A DNA stretch of 64,000 nt from assembly GCA_020848035.1 (NCBI GenBank), contig JADLAX010000011.1, positions 25,188 through 89,187 on the forward strand, written 5' to 3'. This document shows positions 16,810-24,937 of the stretch, one piece after another. Position numbers and translations under genes: made by a program. This stretch comes from Anaerolineae bacterium (GTDB lineage Bacteria; Chloroflexota; Anaerolineae; Promineifilales; Promineifilaceae). Below the pieces are notes generated by a model, which did not search any database, was not told where the DNA came from, and saw nothing but the letters and a program-made list of their open reading frames with translations. Position 1 is the first letter of the stretch. Every line of letters begins with the position of its first letter.

Positions 16810-17711
16810 CCCCACCGCCACGCCGCCCAAGACGGCCGCTTCCCTTTTGGCGTCGTCTCAGTGCGACCGGCTGGCTGCTGCTGAGCCTGGTCATTGGGTT
16901 GGGCGGTGGCCTGTACTACGCCTGGGTGGTGGATCCCGTGGTGTTCACCGACGCCAGCCCGGCCCGCTTTAGCGAGCGCTACCGCGAGGAGTACATCATC
17001 CTGGTAAGCCAGAGTTACGCCGTGAACCAAAATTGGCCGCTGGCCGAGCAGCGCCTGGCCGCCTTGGAAGACCCGGCCATTGCCGAAACGGTGAACAATT
17101 TGCTGGAAACGGCCGTACGCCAACAGCGTCCCGCCCCGCTCCTGGAGCAGCTGGCCGTGGTCGCCCGCCAGCTGGGAGCGCAGGGGCAGGCAATTGCCCT
17201 GTTTGCTCCGACGCTGCCCGCCACGACGGTCCAGCCGACGCCCACCCCAGCCATTGTGACCACGCCAACCAATACGCCACCGCCAGCGGCCACGGCGACC
17301 AATACGGCCGTCCCCACCCTCACCCCCACCGCCACCACACCAGCCACCGCCACGCCGCAGCCCAACTACCGCCTCACGGAGCAAACCCGCCTGTGCCGCG
17401 ACGATGAAGCCATCAGCCGGATTGAGGTGGTGGTGCTGGATGCGTTTTTGAATGATGCGCCGGGAATTGAGGTAGAGGTGACGTGGCAGAACGGAACGGA
17501 TCGTTTTTTTACCGGACTCAAGCCGGAAAACGGCCGTGGTTATGCCGATTTTGAGATGTCGCCGGATGTCTCTTACACGGTGCGTTTGCCGGACGGCAGC
17601 CCGGAAGTGAGTGGCCTGCGGATTGAGGAATGCGCCAGCGGCCTCAGCGGCGGCTGGCAGCTCACCTTCCAAAACCTGCGCAACGACAGCCCCGCCGATT
17701 CTGAAGAATAG
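16806..17711 (+). CDS. Membrane-anchored protein with Thr/Pro linker and beta domain
   Basis: 301 residues, translationally coupled to the preceding gene. N-terminal positive segment, membrane helix (GWLLLSLVIGLGGGLYYAWVV), the shared FTDASPARFSERYREEYIILVSQSYAVNQNW helical module, a Thr/Pro-rich linker (TPTPAIVTTPTNTPPPA...), then a C-terminal beta-rich domain (IEVVVLDAFLNDAPGIEVEVTWQNG...) with Cys near both ends. It is likely a cell-surface protein with a small Ig-like or carboxypeptidase-regulatory-like fold. No enzyme signature. Confidence 0.75.
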   Translation: MTPPPRRPRRPLPFWRRLSATGWLLLSLVIGLGGGLYYAWVVDPVVFTDASPARFSERYREEYIILVSQSYAVNQNWPLAEQRLAALEDPAIAETVNNLLETAVRQQRPAPLLEQLAVVARQLGAQGQAIALFAPTLPATTVQPTPTPAIVTTPTNTPPPAATATNTAVPTLTPTATTPATATPQPNYRLTEQTRLCRDDEAISRIEVVVLDAFLNDAPGIEVEVTWQNGTDRFFTGLKPENGRGYADFEMSPDVSYTVRLPDGSPEVSGLRIEECASGLSGGWQLTFQNLRNDSPADSEE

Positions 17712-17724
17712 GCAGCCGCAAAAA

Positions 17725-17793
17725 GCGAGGAGCAAGCATCCTCAGATGCGTCTCGCTTACACCGTTCGCATCTGAGGATGCTCACTCCTCGGT
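17725..17793. repeat. Inverted repeat, family G, copy 2
   Basis: GCGAGGAGCAAGCATCCTCAGATGC (17725-17749) pairs with GCATCTGAGGATGCTCACTCCTCGG (17768-17792). The right arm, with its ACCGTTC loop, is almost identical to the copy at 13584. It lies between converging genes and may act as a two-way terminator. Confidence 0.9.
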
Positions 17794-17799
17794 GAATGG

Positions 17800-19050
17800 T
17801 TATTCGATGATCGGATCGTCGTAGTAGAAGGGGACGACCTGGAACCAGGTGTTGCCAATTTGCAGCGGCACCGGGTTGCCCGCGCTGTCGACGAAGGTGA
17901 ACATGTCGCTGCGGTTTTGGCGCAGCCAGGTCACGTCGTACTTGTGGCCGTCGCGAATGAGCATGGCGTAGCCGCTGCCCCAAATCTGGATTTCGGTAGT
18001 GTACAGATCGCAGCCGCCATTGGCCGTGGGGTAGATGCAAATGGAGCGGTCGAACTGGTGCGGCGCGTAGAGGATGATGACGTTGGCGGCGCTGACCTGC
18101 TCGCCGTTGTTGCCATCAATAAATATTTCATCATCGACGGTACGATAGTAACGGCCGTTTTCCGCATCATATTCCCACACCACCTTGGACCAGGTTGAGT
18201 AGTTGATCTCCACGTAATTGGCCGTTTCACCCCCCTCAGGCGGCGTCGTATCAAACGCCATGGTGGCGGTGAAGTTGGGCGGACGATTGTCGTGCCCCCA
18301 CTCCAGAAAATCCCACAATTCGGCCGTATGCGCGTACAGCGTATGCTCAAACGGAATGTCGGGATTGTCCTCTTTGCGGTAAAAACCGGTGGCCGTCTCA
18401 CGGTAGATGCGGTCACCGATATCGGTTTGGGCGATGGCATCGAGGATCAGCGGGTGCGACCCGGACATGAAGAGGGCCGCGTCGTACATGGCGGGCAGCT
18501 CCTTGTCGATCAGGCGGGCGCTGCGAATGGGACCAACATCGGAGGGCGTCTGGCCGTAGAAGATGACCGTGAAGCGAGTGATATTGGTTTCAGTAACGTG
18601 TTCAAACACCAGATCGGCCTGGCCAATGCCGTGCTGCGGCCGGGTGAAGCTGGGCGGGTTGTTGGAAATTTTGATAGCAATCGGCCGTCTGAGCAGCACA
18701 GAGGGATCGGCCATTAGCTCACCCGTCAGCGGATTGCGGTCAGTGCCAAAGTCGGCCTTGCTGTAGAGGGCCACGGATTCCGGCGTGGCGGTGGGCGTGG
18801 GCGGCAGCGTGGGCGTTGGTTCATCGTTCACCACGGCGGGCGGTGGCAGGGTGATGGTGGGCATGACGGGTGGGGGCAAGGTGGCTGTGGCGGCCGGTAC
18901 GGCCGTTCCCACGGCCGCCAACATCGTGGGGGAAACAGCTTCGGTTGGATTGATTGGGTTGGAACTTTCTTCTCCCCCACAAGCCACCAGGGCCAGGGCC
19001 ACGATGAGCAAAATGATTAGCTGAAATGAAGATTGGAATGTTTTGACCAT
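17800..19050 (-). CDS. DUF3048 (YerB-like) lipoprotein
   Basis: 416 residues. Signal peptide with lipobox (LALVACGGEE), a Thr/Pro linker, then the DUF3048 domain: DRNPLTGE, RRPIAIKISNNPPSFTRPQHGIGQADLVFEHVTE, TRFTVIFYGQTPSDVGPIRSARLID. These match the YerB family of Gram-positive and Chloroflexota lipoproteins. Function is unknown; peptidoglycan- or envelope-related roles have been suggested for the family. It ends next to the family-G hairpin. Confidence 0.9.
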   Translation of the reverse strand: MVKTFQSSFQLIILLIVALALVACGGEESSNPINPTEAVSPTMLAAVGTAVPAATATLPPPVMPTITLPPPAVVNDEPTPTLPPTPTATPESVALYSKADFGTDRNPLTGELMADPSVLLRRPIAIKISNNPPSFTRPQHGIGQADLVFEHVTETNITRFTVIFYGQTPSDVGPIRSARLIDKELPAMYDAALFMSGSHPLILDAIAQTDIGDRIYRETATGFYRKEDNPDIPFEHTLYAHTAELWDFLEWGHDNRPPNFTATMAFDTTPPEGGETANYVEINYSTWSKVVWEYDAENGRYYRTVDDEIFIDGNNGEQVSAANVIILYAPHQFDRSICIYPTANGGCDLYTTEIQIWGSGYAMLIRDGHKYDVTWLRQNRSDMFTFVDSAGNPVPLQIGNTWFQVVPFYYDDPIIE

Positions 19051-19089
19051 TCCGTAATTTTATTCACTGTTGTTTAGGGAGGCTAGAGG

Positions 19090-19126
19090 AGAAACGGCCG
19101 TTTTATGGGAAAAGACGGCCGTTTCC
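19090..19126. repeat. Paired ACGGCCGT motifs in mirror arrangement
   Basis: Two copies (19094-19101 and 19115-19122) lie 13 bases apart in a 94-base gap. Their flanks are complementary (GAAACGGCCGTTTT ... AAAAGACGGCCGTTTC), giving a larger stem-loop between the beta-helix gene stop and the DUF3048 start. Confidence 0.75.
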
Positions 19127-19144
19127 ACCGCCAATCGCCCCTTA

Positions 19145-20665
19145 TTAATCCGTCGCCACAAAAGGAATCAACACAAAGGCGTATGGCGGCTCCACCGCAC
19201 CCACATCGCAGCGCTGCATTGACACATCGGGCCGTACCTGGCCTGCCTGGTCAAACAAAATCGCCTGGCCGTGGCTGAACAGCGGGTTGGTGCCGGTGAC
19301 CACAAACGTGCAGTGGAGGGCTGGGATGCGGTTCAGGGCCGGGCTGACCAGCGACAGCGGGAAGTAAGGCGGCGACCCCGTGCGGCTGCCCAACTGCGGA
19401 TCAATGCCCACGATATCCTCATTAACGCCATTGGTAATCGTCGTTGTGCCGGTAATGACGCCCAGCATGTTGTACCCTTCCGAAACCAGCGTGGTGGTGT
19501 CGTAAATGTCGGGTCGCTGAACGGCGTCATTTGCATCACCAACTGTCAGGTTATCGGTATTGCCGAAGATGATGCTGCCTTTGAGGTGCAGGATGCCCTG
19601 ATTGCGAATACCGCCGCCACTGCCGCCAAATTGGGCATCGAAATCGGCCGTATTGTTGGTAATGGTCACGTTGGTTAAATACAGCGTACCACTGTTGCGA
19701 ATGCCGCCGCCGCTGCCGTCGGTCCGGTTGCCGCTGATGGTGCTGTTGGCAATGTTCATCACCGCAAAGGAAAAAAAGTTCGAGATCCCGCCCGCCTGAC
19801 CATCCGATTCATTATCCAGGATGGCGCTGTTGAGAATGTTCGTCGTCCCGCCAGTGTTCGCAATACCTCCAGCTGAGGCGGTACCAGAAATGATTTGCGC
19901 CGAATTCCCAATGATGGTGCTGCCGCTCACGTTAAGCAGACCCCCGTCGTTGTAAATTCCTCCCCCGCTGCCAAAAGTAGAAGAGTTGTCCTCAATGGTG
20001 GTGCTGATAATGTGAACAACTCCCAACCCGGCAGAAAAGCCACCCCCGCTAAAAATTCCGCCGCCGTGAGCCAGCAGGGTTGAGTTACCCGTCAAACGGC
20101 CGTCTGAAATAAAGCTCTCTTGCACCGTCAACGTATCGTCAAAATTGCGTATGCCGCCACCGTTGCTGCCCAGGGGCGGACGGCCGTTTTGCAACGTCAT
20201 CCCGGCAATGGTCACGCTGATGCTGGTGCTGTGCGCTGGATCAATATCAAACAGCCGGTCAAACAAGTTGGCATCCAAAACGGTGCTGCCGACCCCGGCG
20301 CCCTGAATCGTCATCGAGGCCAGCAGGTCAAAGTCGCCCCCGGCATTGGCATCTTCACCGGCGCTGCCCAGGGTGATGAAGTAGCTGCCTGCCGGGACAG
20401 ACACGACCAGAGCGCCGCTGCCAGAGAAGGTGCAGCCATCAATCTTGTCGTTCGTGTTGGCGCTCTGGATTGCCTCACGCAGCGAGCAGTCGCCGTCGCT
20501 GTTCAGCTCATCGGCTGTGGTATTGACGGCGATGATGGTGTGTACGGCCGTTGGCGCGGCCTTCAACTGGTGAAACAAGAGGAGAAATAAGAGAGCAGGG
20601 AGGAGGAATACGGCCGTTCCCCGCAGCAACTTCCCAACCGACAATGACCAATCAATGCTGTTCAT
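19145..20665 (-). CDS. CSLREA-domain parallel beta-helix surface protein
   Basis: ATG at 20665 (AAGGATGG upstream) gives 506 residues. Signal sequence (LLRGTAVFLLPALLFLLLF), then the CSLREA signature NTTADELNSDGDCSLREAIQSAN, then repeated right-handed beta-helix coils (GGGIRN, GGGIFSGGG, GGGIYNDGG, GGIANTGG, GGGIRNSG) and a C-terminal cap. Such secreted proteins of Chloroflexota and Planctomycetota probably bind or cleave surface polymers, but no catalytic residues are recognisable. Confidence 0.88.
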   Translation of the reverse strand: MNSIDWSLSVGKLLRGTAVFLLPALLFLLLFHQLKAAPTAVHTIIAVNTTADELNSDGDCSLREAIQSANTNDKIDGCTFSGSGALVVSVPAGSYFITLGSAGEDANAGGDFDLLASMTIQGAGVGSTVLDANLFDRLFDIDPAHSTSISVTIAGMTLQNGRPPLGSNGGGIRNFDDTLTVQESFISDGRLTGNSTLLAHGGGIFSGGGFSAGLGVVHIISTTIEDNSSTFGSGGGIYNDGGLLNVSGSTIIGNSAQIISGTASAGGIANTGGTTNILNSAILDNESDGQAGGISNFFSFAVMNIANSTISGNRTDGSGGGIRNSGTLYLTNVTITNNTADFDAQFGGSGGGIRNQGILHLKGSIIFGNTDNLTVGDANDAVQRPDIYDTTTLVSEGYNMLGVITGTTTITNGVNEDIVGIDPQLGSRTGSPPYFPLSLVSPALNRIPALHCTFVVTGTNPLFSHGQAILFDQAGQVRPDVSMQRCDVGAVEPPYAFVLIPFVATD

Positions 20666-20769
20666 CGCAAGCCCATCCTTTTTGTCGCAGAACAATAAAC
20701 GATGGCTCCCCACGATCAAACTGCCTGCTCAGAGGATGAGCAGGCAGTTTATAGATAGTTGTCGGTTGT

Positions 20770-22716
20770 TTAGGAAAGGACGCGCAGCGGAATCCCTTCG
20801 ACAGTTGGCGTGGCGGGTTCGAAGGCGGGTTGGGACGGCCGTTTTTTCACCGGCGGGCACTCCCACGCCTCCGGTTCCGTCTCGCGCCGCAAATCCTTCA
20901 GCTTGGGCAAAATGCCGCAGGCAAAGCATTGGTGGCGGCAGTCGACCCGCGTTTCTTGCACCTGACTCATCAAATAATCCTGCGTCAGAAACTTCTTCGT
21001 CACGGCAATGTCGATATGTTCCCAGGGGAAAATTTCATCAATCATGCGGCGGCGATGGGTGTAAAAGCGCGGCTCCAGCCCCACTTCGTCCAGCGCCTCC
21101 TGCCAGGCGTCTTCCATATAATGTTCGTGCCAGGCATCGAACTTGGCCCCTTTGCGCCAGGCCAGCTCGATCACCTCGCCCATGCGTCGGTCGCCCCGGC
21201 TGAGAAAGCCTTCAAACAGCGACTCTTTGGGCTCATTCCAGCGCAGCTTCAGGCCCGAGGTGCGCATCGCGTTACGCAGCAGGTTGATCTTGGCAACCAC
21301 CTGGTCCAGCTCGTCCATCGGTTCCCATTGGAACGGCGTTTGCGGCTTGGGAATGAAGGTGCTGACGCCCACATTCACGCTGGCCTTGTTGCCGTGAAAG
21401 CGGCGGCCTTCGGCCAGCACCTGGTGCGCCAGGTCGGCAATCGCCTGCACATCCTCCATCGTTTCCATGGGGTGCCCGATCATGAAGTACAGCTTGATGC
21501 TGCGCCAGTCGCGCCGATAAATTTCGCGGGCCGTTTCCAGCAGCTCGGCGTGCGTCACGTACTTGTTGATGATGTTGCGCATCTTTTCGGTGGCGGCTTC
21601 GGGGGCCAGGGTGAAGCCACTGCGACGGCCGTCGCCCAAATTGTCCATCAGCTGTGTCGAAACCGACTCGATGCGCAGCGACGGCAGCGAAATGTTCAGC
21701 CCCAGGTGGCCAAAACGCTGGCCAATCTTCTCCGTCAGCTCCAGCACGTGGGTGTAATCGCTGGACGACAGCGACAGCAGGGCAATCTCCTCATAGCCGG
21801 TGCTCTCCAGGATTTGCTCCATGGCTGTCAGCACCTCTTCAACGGGGCGCTCGCGCACCGGGCGGGTGACCATGCCCGCATGGCAAAAGCGGCAGCCACG
21901 CGTGCAGCCGCGCATAATCTCCACCGGGGCACGATTATGCACCAGCTCCACAAACGGAATGATGAACTTTGTCACCGGCGGCGGCAGCACCGGCACGATG
22001 GTTTTGAGCACTTTGGCCGGGGCTTCCGGCATGTTGGGCGTAATCGCTTTCACCGCGCCGCTGTCGTGGTAAGTCACGTCGTAGAAGCGGGGCACGTAGC
22101 ACCCCTCAATCTGGGCGATGTAGCGCAGCTGCGTTTCACGGTCCAGGTGCGCCGCCGCGCGCATCACGCCGATGATCTTCAGAATCGCCTCTTCCCCCTC
22201 GCCAATGACAAACACGTCGATGAAGGGCGACATCGGTTCCGGGTTGTAACAGCCGTGGCCCCCGGCAATCACCAGCGGGTAGCTGGCGTCGCGGTCGGCG
22301 GAGCGCACGGGCAGCCCGGCCAGGTCGAGCAAGTTCACCGCGTTGGTGTACAGCTGCTCATACGGCAGGCTGATGGCCAGCATATCGAAGTCGCGGATGG
22401 GGTGTTTGGTTTCCAATGAAAAAAGCGGCAGGTCGCGCTGGCGCATCACCGCTTCCATGTCTTCCCAGGGGCAGTAGGTCCGCTCCGCCAGCAAATTTTG
22501 ATGCTTGTTGATGATGTCGTACATGATCATCAAGCCCAGGTTGGACATGCCCAAGTCGTAAATATCGGGGAAGGCGAGAGCCACTTTGAAATCAATTGCG
22601 GCCCAGTCCTTTACAACCTGGTTGTATTCACCGCCGGTGTAGCGCCCCGGCTTGGTGACGCGGGGCAGGATGCGCTCCAGCATTGCTTCAATTTGTTCGG
22701 GAGTTTTGTTTTTCAT
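20770..22716 (-). CDS. B12-binding-type radical SAM protein (TIGR03960-like)
   Basis: ATG at 22716 gives 648 residues. A cobalamin-binding-like N-terminal region (FPDIYDLGMSNLGLMIMYDIIN and GGHGCYNPEPMSPFIDVFVIGEGEE) precedes the radical-SAM core with CTRGCRFCHAG, the CxxxCxxC that holds the 4Fe-4S cluster. The C-terminus has another Cys-rich segment (DCRHQCFACGILPKLKDL). The family often pairs with a DUF2344 protein near ribosomal genes; that partner is absent here. Reaction unknown. Confidence 0.9.
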   Translation of the reverse strand: MKNKTPEQIEAMLERILPRVTKPGRYTGGEYNQVVKDWAAIDFKVALAFPDIYDLGMSNLGLMIMYDIINKHQNLLAERTYCPWEDMEAVMRQRDLPLFSLETKHPIRDFDMLAISLPYEQLYTNAVNLLDLAGLPVRSADRDASYPLVIAGGHGCYNPEPMSPFIDVFVIGEGEEAILKIIGVMRAAAHLDRETQLRYIAQIEGCYVPRFYDVTYHDSGAVKAITPNMPEAPAKVLKTIVPVLPPPVTKFIIPFVELVHNRAPVEIMRGCTRGCRFCHAGMVTRPVRERPVEEVLTAMEQILESTGYEEIALLSLSSSDYTHVLELTEKIGQRFGHLGLNISLPSLRIESVSTQLMDNLGDGRRSGFTLAPEAATEKMRNIINKYVTHAELLETAREIYRRDWRSIKLYFMIGHPMETMEDVQAIADLAHQVLAEGRRFHGNKASVNVGVSTFIPKPQTPFQWEPMDELDQVVAKINLLRNAMRTSGLKLRWNEPKESLFEGFLSRGDRRMGEVIELAWRKGAKFDAWHEHYMEDAWQEALDEVGLEPRFYTHRRRMIDEIFPWEHIDIAVTKKFLTQDYLMSQVQETRVDCRHQCFACGILPKLKDLRRETEPEAWECPPVKKRPSQPAFEPATPTVEGIPLRVLS

Positions 22717-22847
22717 AGGGTTTAACCTGAATTTCTCTCTTACAGCCAGGAACGGCCGTTCCGTTGAATCCAGCGCCATTATAGCAAAGTTCAACAAATT
22801 GTCGGTTTCCCTCTCATTTTCGCCAGCAATTCGAAATATGGGGTAGG

Positions 22848-23005
22848 GGCGGGACGGCGCGGTATGGTTTGGGCTGAAACAGGTAACCTTTTCGCCGCGC
22901 CGTCTTGCCCTGCCCGGCATTCACGGCCGTTTTGGGTGAGACAGGCGGGAGGCAAGAGCCTTCGTCTGGGCATGATCCTGGCCCGCCTGGCCCACCCCTA
23001 CAAGC
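22848..23005. repeat. Compound double hairpin, family I, copy 1
   Basis: GGGCGGGACGGCGCGG pairs with CCGCGCCGTCTTGCCC, followed by GAGACAGGCGGGAGG and a complementary CCCGCCTGGCCC stretch. The same order of blocks recurs at 38338-38490. It fills the gap upstream of the radical-SAM gene. ACGGCCGT lies within it (about 22923). Confidence 0.8.
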
Positions 23006-23094
23006 GAGATACAATCGGTGGCGTAGACTAATCGTTGATTTTGCCCCGCTTTTGACCGTACAGCGTCAAGTTTTAGTGGGCAAAACGCGCTAAA

Positions 23095-23278
23095 CTACGC
23101 CCCTAGGCCTGGACGGAAGCCAGGCGATACCCCTGTCAGCGATGCGGCGAGCAGTTTACAGAGAACTTCGGCAGAAATGTTTTTGCTCTCTGTGAACCCT
23201 CTGGAAGTCACCAGAAGTTGTGGCTCTCAGCAGGTACATTGACCCCACTGGACAGTAAATTAAAAAGGATCGTTCTGC
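23095..23278 (+). ncRNA. Candidate structured 5' leader, unidentified
   Basis: About 180 bases before the Yip1-like ATG show several small stems: GCCTGG/CCAGGC (loop ACGGAAG, 23107-23125), TTACAGAG with CTCTGTGAA (around 23156-23195), and TCTGG/CCAGA (23200-23215). I matched none of the riboswitch classes I know. The region is free of word repeats and of good open frames, so a regulatory leader or small RNA is plausible but unproven. Confidence 0.4.
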
Positions 23279-24058
23279 ATGAGTGATTTGTCTGTTTCAC
23301 CTTATGAATCGGGCGGGCGCTGGCGCTTTAACTGGGTGCTGCCCGTGCTGTTCCAACCGCGCCGCACCTTTGCCCGGATTGTGGAGCTGGATACGGCCGT
23401 CTGGCACACCCCCATTCTCATTCTCATCCTCACCGGGCTGGTGCGCACCCTGGTGCAAGGTGGCCTCAAAGCGGCCGCCGCCGCCAGCGGGCAGATTAGC
23501 TTCCCGCCCGGCTGGGAATTTTACACGCCGGAACAGCAGGCCCAGTTCCAACAAGCGATGACCGCCACCAGCGGCCCGGTATTCACCTACCTGCTGCCGG
23601 CCGTGATGGCCGTTTTGGGCGTTTACCTGGGCTGGCTCTTGCTGGGCTGGCTGCTGCATTTGGGCCTCACCCTCCTGGGCGGGCGGCTGAGCAGCCAGCA
23701 GGTGCTCAACGTCACCGCCTGGTCGCTGCTGCCCTTTGCCCTGCGCGACGTGGTGCGCACCGTGGCCATGTGGAACAATGGCCAGGAGCTCACCAGCCTG
23801 GGGCTGTCTGGTTTTGCCCCCACGGGCGAAGGGGCAACCTTCCTTTACCTGGCTGCCCTGCTCGCTTTTGTCGACATTTACCTGCTGTGGCATTGGCTGC
23901 TGCTGGGCAAAGGTCTCAACGCCGGGGCTAACCTGAGCAGCGTAAAAACGTGGAGCACGGTTCTGTTTACCGTCCTGGTGCTCCTCCTGCTGCGCGGCGT
24001 CCCGGCCCTCATTTCGGCCCAATTTAGCGATCTGACGGTGATACGGCCGTTCTTCTAA
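23279..24058 (+). CDS. Yip1-domain membrane protein
   Basis: 259 residues with AAGGAT eight bases upstream of ATG. N-terminal VLFQPRRTFARIVE is the typical opening of bacterial Yip1-like proteins, followed by five or so hydrophobic helices (TPILILILTGLVRTLV, LLPAVMAVLGVYLGWLLLGWLLHLGLTLLGG and others). In Chloroflexota such proteins accompany ABC transporters, as here where an ATPase gene follows. Its function is unknown, probably in membrane organisation. Confidence 0.78.
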   Translation: MSDLSVSPYESGGRWRFNWVLPVLFQPRRTFARIVELDTAVWHTPILILILTGLVRTLVQGGLKAAAAASGQISFPPGWEFYTPEQQAQFQQAMTATSGPVFTYLLPAVMAVLGVYLGWLLLGWLLHLGLTLLGGRLSSQQVLNVTAWSLLPFALRDVVRTVAMWNNGQELTSLGLSGFAPTGEGATFLYLAALLAFVDIYLLWHWLLLGKGLNAGANLSSVKTWSTVLFTVLVLLLLRGVPALISAQFSDLTVIRPFF

Positions 24059-24123
24059 TTACCGAATTACCCAATTACTCAATTACAGTTAGGCAATTGG
24101 GTAATTAAGTAATTGAGTAATTG
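24056..24123. repeat. Word-hairpin, family C (GTAATTGGGTAATT), copy 1
   Basis: TTACCGAATTACCCAATTACTCAATTAC words at 24059-24087 pair with GCAATTGGGTAATTAAGTAATTGAGTAATTGG at 24092-24123. The element ends 13 bases before the ABC ATPase start at 24136. Further copies: 50609-50765 (arms split) and 60663-60712 (half). Confidence 0.88.
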
Positions 24124-24135
24124 GCAACAAGACCT

Positions 24136-24837
24136 ATGTCTTTCATCACCATCACCAACCTGCGCAAGACGTACCAGATGGGGCGCGAGAAAGTACACGC
24201 CCTGGATGGCGTGAGCCTGAGCGTTGAGCCGAACACCTTTTGGGCGGTCATGGGGCCGTCTGGCTCGGGCAAAAGCACGCTGCTGTACCTGCTGGGCGGG
24301 CTGGACCGCCCCAGCAGCGGCGAAATTCGCGTGGGCGACCAATCCATCGGCACGCTGGATGAAAACGGGCTGGCCATCTACCGCCAGCAAACGATTGGTT
24401 TTATCTTCCAATCGTTTAACCTCATTCCCAGCCTGAGCGCCCTGGACAACGTGGCCTTCCCGATGCGCTTTGCCCGCATACCGCGCCAGCAGCGCTACGC
24501 CCGCGCCTTTGAGCTGCTGCAAAAAGTCGGGCTGGCCGACCGGGTGCATCACAAGCCCACCGAGCTTTCGGGCGGGCAGCAGCAGCGGGTGGCCGTGGCC
24601 CGCGCCCTGGTCAACAATCCGCAGCTCATCCTGGCCGATGAGCCGACGGGCAACCTGGACACCGCCAGCGGCAGCAGCATCATGCAGCTGCTGGCCGATT
24701 TGCACCAAAACGGCCGTACCGTCCTCGTCGTCACCCACGACCCGCGCATGACGGCTTACGCCACAAATACGGTACACATGCTGGACGGCCGTATCGTCAC
24801 CGATGCCGAATATGAGGCGGCAACTACGATTCATTAA
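24136..24837 (+). CDS. ABC transporter ATPase, MacB/LolD type
   Basis: ATG at 24136 gives 233 residues. Walker A GPSGSGKST, Q-loop FIFQSFNLIPSLSALDNV, signature LSGGQQQR, Walker B LILADEPTGNLD and H-loop VTHDPRM are all intact. Sequence style is that of LolD/MacB ATPases, which drive mechanotransmission rather than import. Its FtsX-type permease is at 26885, with a secreted CARDB protein between them. Confidence 0.93.
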   Translation: MSFITITNLRKTYQMGREKVHALDGVSLSVEPNTFWAVMGPSGSGKSTLLYLLGGLDRPSSGEIRVGDQSIGTLDENGLAIYRQQTIGFIFQSFNLIPSLSALDNVAFPMRFARIPRQQRYARAFELLQKVGLADRVHHKPTELSGGQQQRVAVARALVNNPQLILADEPTGNLDTASGSSIMQLLADLHQNGRTVLVVTHDPRMTAYATNTVHMLDGRIVTDAEYEAATTIH

Positions 24838-24843
24838 AAGGCG

Positions 24844-24922
24844 GAGTGAAAAGTGATAAGTGATAAGTAAAAAGTGGGTACGCCTTTCAAACTTTTCACT
24901 TTTTACTTATCACTTTTTACTC
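24844..24922. repeat. Word-hairpin, family A, copy 3
   Basis: Left arm 24844-24875 (GAGTGAAAAGTGATAAGTG...) and right arm 24890-24922 (ACTTTTCACTTTTTACTTATC...) form a stem of about 30 bp. It lies between the ABC ATPase stop and the secreted protein start at 24938. Confidence 0.92.
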
Positions 24923-24937
24923 AAAACAGGCAATCTA

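Noticed and set aside
20830..22419. Long plus-strand open frame opposite the radical-SAM gene (529 codons)
   Set aside because: It is an antisense shadow rich in His/Arg/Gly/Gln without any family pattern; the minus strand encodes a clear radical-SAM protein.
23104..23125. Glutamine riboswitch, suggested by GGACGGAAG
   Set aside because: Only that short string agrees; the required companion segments and pairing are absent.
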